From: JAQGMO01 sp050954505
Lineage (GTDB): Bacteria; Pseudomonadota; Gammaproteobacteria; Burkholderiales; Burkholderiaceae_D
NCBI GenBank assembly: GCA_050954505.1
Contig: JBPBPY010000211.1
Span: 1 to 8,643 of the forward strand
Direction: 5' to 3'
DNA length: 8,643 nt
In this document: positions 1 to 4,739 of the stretch, one piece after another
How the letters are laid out: the number at the start of each line of letters is the position of its first letter
Numbering within the stretch: position 1 is the stretch's first letter
Made by a program: the position numbers and the translations under genes
The notes under the pieces: generated by a model
Databases searched by the model: none
What the model was told of the DNA's origin: nothing
The model's input: the letters and a program-made list of their open reading frames with translations, nothing else

Positions 1-52
1 GAAGTATCTCCACATCACGAAGGGCGCGGTATCGTCGATTACAAGATTATTG

Positions 53-93
53 TTGTAGTGGAACGGGATAAAATTTGTAGTGGATTCACTACA
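53..93. repeat. Direct repeat TTGTAGTGGA x2 plus inverted half-site (possible operator)
   Basis: TTGTAGTGGA occurs at 53-62 and again at 75-84, 22 bp apart start to start, or about two turns of the helix. The second copy is also the left arm of an inverted repeat, TGTAGTG (76-82), a 4-bp spacer GATT, then CACTACA (87-93). Two same-face direct sites plus a dyad in AT-rich non-coding DNA is the usual look of a cooperative transcription factor site. I do not recognise the motif as a known box, and the target gene is not visible; it may lie left of the window. The repeats are seen directly, the operator role is inferred. Confidence 0.45.
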
Positions 94-123
94 TTAACAA
101 GAGTTGGTTTTTGCTGGTGACAA

Positions 124-155
124 GCAGTGCACGCCGCATGATGCAAGGGCACTGC
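124..155. other. Stem-loop downstream of the response regulator gene
   Basis: GCAGTGC (124-130) is perfectly complementary to GCACTGC (149-155), with an 18-base loop that contains a smaller GCAT-G-ATGC dyad at 136-144. It lies about 90 bases beyond the stop codon of the minus-strand regulator. On the minus transcript it is followed only by UUGUC, not a clear U-run, so it is a poor intrinsic terminator and may be a transcript-end structure or chance. Confidence 0.25.
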
Positions 156-243
156 AACTGATAATTTGATCAAAATGGTCAAAGGTAAACAGCACATCAC
201 CGCCAGATGCGCCTTGCCATGCAGCGGTTTTTTCGGCTGCGTG

Positions 244-885
244 CTAGATCAGCAAACCTTTTTCCAGCGCGTAACGCGTGAGTTCCGTATTGTTGGTCAT
301 TTCCATTTTTTCCAGAATCCGCGTGCGGTAAGTAGTAACCGTACTGGGGCTCAAGTTCAGGGCCTGGGCAATTTTTACCAGACTTTCTCCGGCGGCGATC
401 ATTTTCAACACTTCGAGTTCACGGTCCGACAGGGTTTCATGCGGGGTCGGATTATGAGCGCCGATCATGTTGGCCAGCTTTTCCACCAGCGTGGGGCTGA
501 TGTACTTGCCACCGGTTGCAGCCTTGCGCACGGCAGCGATCATGGTGGCAGCGGGATTGCTTTTGGTGAGATAGCCGGCCGCGCCGAGTTTGAGCGCGCG
601 CACTGCATACACATCTTCGGAATACATCGACAGTACCAGCACGGCCAGCCGCGGTTTTTCCGCGCGCAGCAGCTTGAGCAGGTCGAGGCCGTTCTTGCCG
701 GGCAGGGCAATGTCGACCAGGGCAACATCGAATTCGCGTTCACGCACCAGTTGCAGCGCATCCTGTGCGGTCTCGGCTTCGCCCAGCACGTTGATGTCGT
801 CGGCAGTGCTGAGCATCAGGCGCACGCCGTTGCGCACCACTGTATGGTCGTCGACGAGCAGGACGCGGATTTGTTCAGGTGGCAT
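244..885 (-). CDS. Two-component response regulator, NarL/FixJ (LuxR-HTH) family
   Basis: A 213-residue cytoplasmic DNA-binding response regulator, expected to be phosphorylated by the kinase encoded just upstream and then to switch transcription of target genes. Receiver domain (residues about 5-122) has the acidic pair D12-D13, phospho-acceptor D58 in ALVDIALPG, S86 and the conserved K108. A GerE/LuxR helix-turn-helix follows at about 149-210 (LSDRELEVLKMIAAG, then KIAQALNLSPSTVTTYRTRI), the classic NarL layout. The length is typical. The frame stays open up to 942, but I chose the ATG at 883-885 because GGAG (893-896, minus) sits 7 bases upstream and the receiver begins at once; the ATG at 889-891 is too close to that GGAG. 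This start overlaps the kinase stop (875-877) by 11 bases, which suggests translational coupling. Target genes cannot be deduced. I do not assign a gene symbol. Confidence 0.95.
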   Translation of the reverse strand: MPPEQIRVLLVDDHTVVRNGVRLMLSTADDINVLGEAETAQDALQLVREREFDVALVDIALPGKNGLDLLKLLRAEKPRLAVLVLSMYSEDVYAVRALKLGAAGYLTKSNPAATMIAAVRKAATGGKYISPTLVEKLANMIGAHNPTPHETLSDRELEVLKMIAAGESLVKIAQALNLSPSTVTTYRTRILEKMEMTNNTELTRYALEKGLLI

Positions 886-3088
886 CGACATTCTCCAGTG
901 GCATGCGCAAGACAATCGCGGTTCCGGAACCCGAGGTGCCATTGATTTTCAATTCGCCGCCAAAGTGGCGTGTTCGTTCATGCATTCCCAGAATGCCCCA
1001 TGATTCGCCATCGAGCAGGCCCTGGGCATCGAGGCCGCGTCCATTGTCGGCGATTTCCAGTTCGATGGTGTCGTCGCAGCGCCTGCTGCGGATGGTAACG
1101 CGGGTGGCGCCGGCGTGGCGCACGACATTCGTCAGCGCTTCCTGAACAATGCGAAACAGCATGGTGCTGCGCGCTGGATCGATCTGGGTGCTGGCGGCAC
1201 TGTCGTCGATCTGGCAGTCGCAGGTCAGGCCAGTGCGTTCCTCGATCTGTTCGGCATACCACTCCAGCGCTGCCCAGACGCCAAGCTGATCGAGCACGCT
1301 GGGGCGCAGGTCGGCAATCACCCGGCGCACGGTCTCGATGGCGGTGTCGGCCAGGTCGGAGGCGTCGATGAGCAACTGGTCCGGCGCGCTGCCCAGCGCG
1401 GAAGCACGATCGATCGACACGGATACATAGGCCTTGATCCCGGTAAGCAGGCCGCCCAGTTCATCATGAATCTCGCGGGCGATGCGCTTGCGCTCTTCCT
1501 CCTTGATGTTTTCCTGGTGGGCCGCCAGCTGGCGCAGTGCGTCCTGCGATTGCTGCAAGGCTTCTTCATTGCGCATGCGCTCGGTAATGTCGCGCGCCAC
1601 GGCAACGATGATCCAGCCATCGCCCGAGGGCTGGGCGCGGCGCTGCATTTCCACCGGCACCTCGATGCCGTCGCGTCCGCGCAGGCGTACTTCGACACGG
1701 TCGGCCACCTTGGCGCTGTCTTCGCCGTCATACAGCAGCGACAATTGCGGGTTCGGAGCCACGCCAAGGCTGGCCGGATTCAGGCGCAGCATTTCTTCAC
1801 GGCTGTAGTGGAGCATCTGGCAGGCTGTGGTATTGACATCGACCAGGGCCATGGTGGCGACATCGAGCAGGAAAATGCCATCGGCGGAGGCATCCATGGC
1901 GGCACGAAAACGCCGCAGGTCTTCATCACTGCGCACGCGCTGCGTGACGTCCTTGCCCACGCCGCGGTAGCCGGTGAAGGCGCCACTGGCATCGAAGACC
2001 GGTTCGCCGGAAAGCTGGATGTACTGGCGCGCATTGACGGCGTCGGACATGCTGTACTCGAAATCATGGAAGGCGCGCATGGCTTTCATGTCGCTGGTGA
2101 CGGTGCGCTGCGCCGCCGGGTCCCATCGCGCACCGGAAATCTCCCACAGCGTGCGCCCCAGGAAGCGGTCGGCGTCGATGCCAGGAATGCCCGAGCCATG
2201 ATGGAAGATGGTCTTGAAACGCATGCCCGGATCCTGTTCCCAGTACCAGTCCGAGGACAGGTCGACCAGGCTGCGAAAACGTTCTTCGCTCTTGATCAAA
2301 GCCTGCTGGGCCCGCTCGTGTTCAGTGACGTCGAGGAAGGTGCCGACCAGCTTGGTGACAGCATGGCGGCCGTTGCGTATCGCATTGCCCTTGCCATGCA
2401 CGAAGCGCGCCGAACCGTCGGGCCGCACGATGCGAAAGCCGAGATTGAATTCCTGGCCATCGTGCATGCAGGCAGAGAATGCCTGCTTGATGGCGTCGCG
2501 GTCTTCCGGATGCACAGTGGCCAGGACGAATGCGATCGTCGGCACCAGCGATTGCGGCAGCAATCCGCAGATGCGGAAGATTTCATCGGACCAGCGTACT
2601 TCATCGGTCTCCAGATCCAGCTCCCAGCTGCCGACATGGGCTATACGCTGGGCGCGGGTGAGAATGTGCTGGGTATTCTTCAAGGCCTCCTCGCTGCGCT
2701 TGCGTTCGCCAATCTCGGTATGCAGCCGGGCATTAGCCGCCAGCAGCGCGGCAGTGCGTTCATGCACCCGGCGTTCGAGTTCGGCATGACCGGTGCGCAG
2801 CGCATCTTCTGCCTGCTTGCGTTCGGTGAAATCGGTCAGGCAGTTGATCGAGCCGGTAATCACACCCTCCTGGTCGCGCCGCGGCACGACGTTCGCCACC
2901 ACGGTCGAACGGGTGCCGTCCGGCCGTTCGACAATCAGTTCATGGTTCAACACCGGCAAGCCGGTACGCAACACCATGGCTTCAGCCGATTCGCCGTGCG
3001 GCAGGAAGGTGCCGTCAGCGCTGAAGATGCGATGTGCACCACTGAAACGGTCGCGTCCATCGAGCAGCCTCGGCACCCGGCCCCACAT
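875..3088 (-). CDS. Sensor histidine kinase, C-terminal segment (multi-PAS, HisKA_3, HATPase), separated by frameshift
   Basis: This open segment is the cytoplasmic signalling half of the kinase. Numbering from the first in-frame Met (3088): residues 1-90 are the end of a PAS domain, closing with DFTERKQAE; 85-137 is a coiled coil; three further PAS domains span about 140-258, 266-385 and 390-505. The HisKA_3 dimerisation domain has the phospho-acceptor H541 in REIHDELGG. The HATPase_c domain has N654 (N-box, ALTNVVRHAG), DNGRG at 681-685, GILGMHERTRHFGG from 698, and GSGTA at 721. This HisKA_3 type normally pairs with NarL-type regulators, as here. The Met at 3088 has no ribosome binding site and lies inside a PAS domain, so it is not a credible independent start; in-frame codons upstream (3091-3120) read GLIESCNRSAIV, continuing the domain. 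Transfer chemistry residues all look intact. Whether it is made depends on the frameshift being real. Confidence 0.85.
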   Translation of the reverse strand: MWGRVPRLLDGRDRFSGAHRIFSADGTFLPHGESAEAMVLRTGLPVLNHELIVERPDGTRSTVVANVVPRRDQEGVITGSINCLTDFTERKQAEDALRTGHAELERRVHERTAALLAANARLHTEIGERKRSEEALKNTQHILTRAQRIAHVGSWELDLETDEVRWSDEIFRICGLLPQSLVPTIAFVLATVHPEDRDAIKQAFSACMHDGQEFNLGFRIVRPDGSARFVHGKGNAIRNGRHAVTKLVGTFLDVTEHERAQQALIKSEERFRSLVDLSSDWYWEQDPGMRFKTIFHHGSGIPGIDADRFLGRTLWEISGARWDPAAQRTVTSDMKAMRAFHDFEYSMSDAVNARQYIQLSGEPVFDASGAFTGYRGVGKDVTQRVRSDEDLRRFRAAMDASADGIFLLDVATMALVDVNTTACQMLHYSREEMLRLNPASLGVAPNPQLSLLYDGEDSAKVADRVEVRLRGRDGIEVPVEMQRRAQPSGDGWIIVAVARDITERMRNEEALQQSQDALRQLAAHQENIKEEERKRIAREIHDELGGLLTGIKAYVSVSIDRASALGSAPDQLLIDASDLADTAIETVRRVIADLRPSVLDQLGVWAALEWYAEQIEERTGLTCDCQIDDSAASTQIDPARSTMLFRIVQEALTNVVRHAGATRVTIRSRRCDDTIELEIADNGRGLDAQGLLDGESWGILGMHERTRHFGGELKINGTSGSGTAIVLRMPLENVDAT
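893..896 (-). promoter_or_regulatory. Ribosome binding site deciding the regulator start
   Basis: GGAG on the minus strand lies 7 bases before the ATG at 883-885 and inside the 3' end of the kinase gene. It favours this start over the in-frame ATG at 889-891 (only 1-2 bases away) and over the far upstream end of the open frame at 942. Confidence 0.6.
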
Positions 3089-3117
3089 GACGATGGCACT
3101 GCGGTTGCAGCTTTCGA

Positions 3118-4239
3118 TCAGGCCGTGGCATCGCAGACATACACCGCCGCCGGCAGGATGTCGATCAGTTCGCGCAGGGTGCGCTGGCTGGCGTGCAGGG
3201 CTTGCTCGGCGCGCTTGATGTCGGTGATGTCGAGGTTGACGTAGACAGCACCGACGATGCGGTTATCGGTATCGCGCAGCGGCACCGATGAATTGCGGAT
3301 GATTTTCTTGCTGCCATCGAAGCAGTCGATTTCAAGTTCCTGGTCTTGCGTCGACTGCACGACCTGGCTGTTGCGCATTGCCACGGCCTGGGATTTCCCT
3401 TCCGACCGGGCCTGGCGGCCGCTGTTGGGCCACCAGGCCTTGTAGGCCGCATCGTGGGTGATGTTGTCGCCGCTGCCGCTCCAGATGCGGTGGCCGGCCG
3501 GATTGATGTTGATAAATTTGCCGCGTTCGTCGGCAATGAAAACGCCTACCGGCAACAGGTCGAGGATTTGCTTGAGCCTGGCCTCGTTTTGCGCCAGTTC
3601 CGTGGCAGCACGTTCGCGCAACGCCACGTCGCGGCGGATCTGCATGAAGATGTAGATCAGCACGGTGGGCAGGATGAACAGCAGGACGGCTGTGGCCGTG
3701 CGGGTGCGGCTGCTGCGCAGCGATTCTTCCTGCATCTGCGCCGCCAGCAGCCTGCTGGTCTCGGTTTCGATCTTGGTGATGGTGGCGCGGATTTCATCGG
3801 TAATCGCCAGTTCCTGGCTGAACTGTCCGGTAACGGTTTCCATGCCTTCCAGATAGCGCAAGTCCTGATAGAACTGAAACAGCGCTGCGCGCCGCGTCAG
3901 CAAGCCCTGGACAAATTCGAAGCGCCGGTCTGGCGCCTTGGCGGTCAGTTTCTGCGCCGTGCTGACATTCTGCGCCATGGCAGCCAGTGCTTCGTCGCGC
4001 GTAGCGAGGAACTTGGCCACACCGGTGACCACATAGCTGCGCTGGGCGAATTCGGCCTGGTACAGATTGCTGACCAGGTTCGACAATGTCATCACCAGGG
4101 TATGGTTTTCATCGACCATGCGCTGCGCCTCGACCGCCTTGCTGGAGTTATGCCAGGCGATCACCGCCAGCAGCAGCAGCACGATGACGGCCATGCCGAA
4201 GCCACCCAGCACCAGCCGTTCCAAAGTCCATTTTTTCAT
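3118..4239 (-). CDS. Sensor histidine kinase, N-terminal segment (CHASE3 sensor, PAS), truncated by frameshift
   Basis: This 373-residue segment is the membrane input half of the kinase. It has a short basic N-terminus and a first membrane helix (about residues 9-29), then an extracytoplasmic helical domain of about 150 residues with the CHASE3-like signature AQRSYVVTG followed by FLATRDEAL. A second helix lies at about 181-201 (AVLLFILPTVLIYIFMQI), then a linker helix, a full PAS domain (about 217-340, ending in VYVNLDITDIKRAE) and the first residues of a second PAS (LIDILPAAVYVCDA) cut by TGA at 3118-3120. The frame is open to a TTG at 4294-4296, but I prefer the ATG at 4237-4239 because MKKWTLERLVLGG is a normal start for such a protein; neither start has a strong ribosome binding site. 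Alone it could bind the membrane but has no kinase domain. Confidence 0.85.
   Translation of the reverse strand: MKKWTLERLVLGGFGMAVIVLLLLAVIAWHNSSKAVEAQRMVDENHTLVMTLSNLVSNLYQAEFAQRSYVVTGVAKFLATRDEALAAMAQNVSTAQKLTAKAPDRRFEFVQGLLTRRAALFQFYQDLRYLEGMETVTGQFSQELAITDEIRATITKIETETSRLLAAQMQEESLRSSRTRTATAVLLFILPTVLIYIFMQIRRDVALRERAATELAQNEARLKQILDLLPVGVFIADERGKFININPAGHRIWSGSGDNITHDAAYKAWWPNSGRQARSEGKSQAVAMRNSQVVQSTQDQELEIDCFDGSKKIIRNSSVPLRDTDNRIVGAVYVNLDITDIKRAEQALHASQRTLRELIDILPAAVYVCDATA
3121..3126 (-). other. Site of the one-base frameshift in the kinase gene
   Basis: The minus strand reads GAT GCC ACG GCC TGA. One extra G in the GG at 3123-3124 turns this into GAT GCC ACG GGC CTG ATC, joining both frames without losing a conserved residue. 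The missing base is inferred from protein continuity, not from any read data. Confidence 0.75.
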
Positions 4240-4313
4240 GATGTCTTGATCGACATTGACGTTCTCGCTGGATATAAACAAATAATTTCGCTTCAATATG
4301 AATGAAATGAAGA

Positions 4314-4331
4314 AAATGTAATATTACATTT
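4314..4331. promoter_or_regulatory. Perfect 18-bp palindrome over the -10 box (candidate operator)
   Basis: AAATGTAATATTACATTT is identical to its own reverse complement across all 18 bases. It covers the -10 hexamer and predicted start point of the kinase operon promoter, where a bound dimer would block RNA polymerase. The protein that would bind is unknown; I cannot match it to a named box. The palindrome is certain, its operator role is inference. AT-rich promoter DNA does raise the chance of short palindromes, though 18 perfect bases is long. Confidence 0.5.
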
Positions 4332-4351
4332 ATTTCCGCCCAGCGTGACAA
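4323..4351 (-). promoter_or_regulatory. Sigma70-like promoter for the kinase-regulator operon
   Basis: On the minus strand TTGTCA (-35, plus positions 4346-4351) is followed by a 17-base spacer and TGTAAT (-10, plus positions 4323-4328). Each box matches five of six consensus bases and the spacing is optimal. Transcription would begin near 4316, giving a leader of about 77 bases to the ATG at 4239 and about 20 to the alternative TTG at 4296. The -10 box sits inside the 18-bp palindrome described separately. An additional imperfect dyad, ACAAAC (4348-4353) and GTTTGT (4363-4368), overlaps the -35 region. Activity is inferred from sequence only. Confidence 0.55.
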
Positions 4352-4520
4352 ACAGTAAAACGGTTTGTTTGAACCCCGGTAGCCAGCAGCTTCCACCTCA
4401 GCACTGGCTGAATGGAAAACTTGGACAGCAACTTCGCGCAAGTACGTTTGCCGGGATGGATTTGGACGAAACGCGGCCTTGATCCCCGCAGGATGCCGGC
4501 GGAAAACAGATGTGCAGTGC

Positions 4521-4580
4521 AGGGGAGGAGATGAATGCGTGGAAGGACGGGAAGGGAGACGCAGCAGCAGGAGACGCAAT
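4521..4580 (-). terminator. C-rich, G-poor stretch, possible Rho utilisation site for icd
   Basis: In these 60 bases the minus-strand transcript would contain 28 C, 20 U, 8 G and 4 A, an unstructured C-over-G bubble of the kind Rho loads on. It starts about 160 bases after the icd stop codon and before the next promoter on the same strand. There is no strict Rho consensus, so this remains a composition-based inference. Confidence 0.3.
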
Positions 4581-4637
4581 CCGCTCACCAGGCGGGAAAC
4601 AGGCAAGAACAAACAACCGGCAGGCAGCCATACCACG

Positions 4638-4669
4638 CTGCCGGATGGAAATCACACTCTATCCGGCAG
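4638..4669. other. Strong stem-loop, 12-bp stem with one G-U pair
   Basis: CTGCCGGATGGA (4638-4649) pairs with TCTATCCGGCAG (4658-4669); the outer nine pairs are perfect, one pair inside is G-U on the plus strand (C-A mismatch on the minus), and the loop is eight bases. It lies about 70 bases downstream of icd. Neither strand has a U-run after it, so it is not a standard intrinsic terminator; it may protect the icd messenger 3' end. Confidence 0.4.
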
Positions 4670-4699
4670 GGCGTATTGCTGCCGCCAGCGCGCCAGCCC

Positions 4700-4718
4700 A
4701 CAGCCGCAAGGCGGCTGT
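4700..4718 (-). terminator. Stem-loop just after icd, possible terminator
   Basis: ACAGCCGC (4700-4707) pairs perfectly with GCGGCTGT (4711-4718) around a three-base loop. A second perfect dyad, CAGCGCGC (4686-4693) and GCGCGCTG (4721-4728), encloses it. The inner hairpin begins 21 bases after the icd stop, the normal place for a terminator, but the minus transcript continues with GGGCUGG rather than U residues, so intrinsic termination would be weak. Confidence 0.4.
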
Positions 4719-4739
4719 TTGCGCGCTGCCAGCCCTGAC

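Larger units (their letters stand above)
1..243. other. AT-rich region without a supported gene
   Basis: No convincing gene begins or ends here. All three plus frames close early (stops at 56-58, 118-120 and near 67-69). One minus frame is open from about 95 down to the left edge and could encode residues such as NNNLVIDDTAPF, but its only usual start codons are at 13-18 and have no ribosome binding site. The stretch is more AT-rich than the flanking genes between about 40 and 120, as expected of a control region. It contains the repeat cluster at 53-93 and the stem-loop at 124-155, described separately. It also holds the 3' flank of the response regulator gene. A gene running off the left edge cannot be excluded. 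Confidence 0.5.
875..4239 (-). pseudogene. CHASE3-PAS5-HisKA_3 sensor kinase gene interrupted by a single-base shift (pseudogene or sequence error)
   Basis: The two segments are one gene. The last complete codons of the upstream frame encode VYVCDAT and the downstream frame resumes with GLIESCNRSAIVMWG, so adding one G to the GG at 3123-3124 (minus strand ACGGCC to ACGGGCC) gives VCDATGLIESC, a normal PAS strand-turn sequence. The repaired gene is 3,366 bases and encodes 1,121 residues: two membrane helices flanking a CHASE3 domain, five PAS domains, HisKA_3 and HATPase. There is no receiver domain; the partner regulator is the separate downstream gene. No other stop or damage is visible and the regulator is intact, so the shift is recent or is a sequencing/assembly error in a short G run. 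Programmed -1 shifting would also restore the frame, but no slippery heptamer is present. Confidence 0.8.
4332..4739. other. Intergenic region between icd and the kinase operon
   Basis: About 400 bases without a supported gene. From right to left (the direction of transcription on both sides) it holds two stem-loops just after the icd stop, a pyrimidine-rich minus transcript at 4521-4580, then the kinase promoter. Several short frames cross it on both strands, including a plus frame from 4535 to 4738 after AGGAG, but they have low-complexity, Gln/Arg-rich or icd-antisense translations and no domain I can recognise. Confidence 0.6.

Noticed and set aside
221..240. GCAGC...GCTGC hairpin with a T-run, right after the regulator gene
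   Set aside because: The stem has only five continuous pairs and the T-run lies in the loop rather than after the stem, so it does not fit a terminator on either strand.
3112..3126. Programmed -1 ribosomal frameshifting in the kinase
   Set aside because: A -1 shift would restore the frame, but GCC ACG GCC TGA has no slippery heptamer and I saw no obvious downstream pseudoknot; a base deletion or sequence error is simpler.
1115..3244. A 709-codon plus-strand open frame opposite the kinase gene
   Set aside because: It is the reverse frame of a GC-rich coding region in which stop codons are rare; its translation has no recognisable domain, while the minus frame shows clear PAS and kinase motifs.
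4535..4738. Small plus-strand frame preceded by AGGGGAGGAG
   Set aside because: The purine run resembles a ribosome binding site, but the 67-residue translation is Gln/Arg-rich with no domain, and the same purine bias is better explained as a pyrimidine-rich 3' flank on the other strand.
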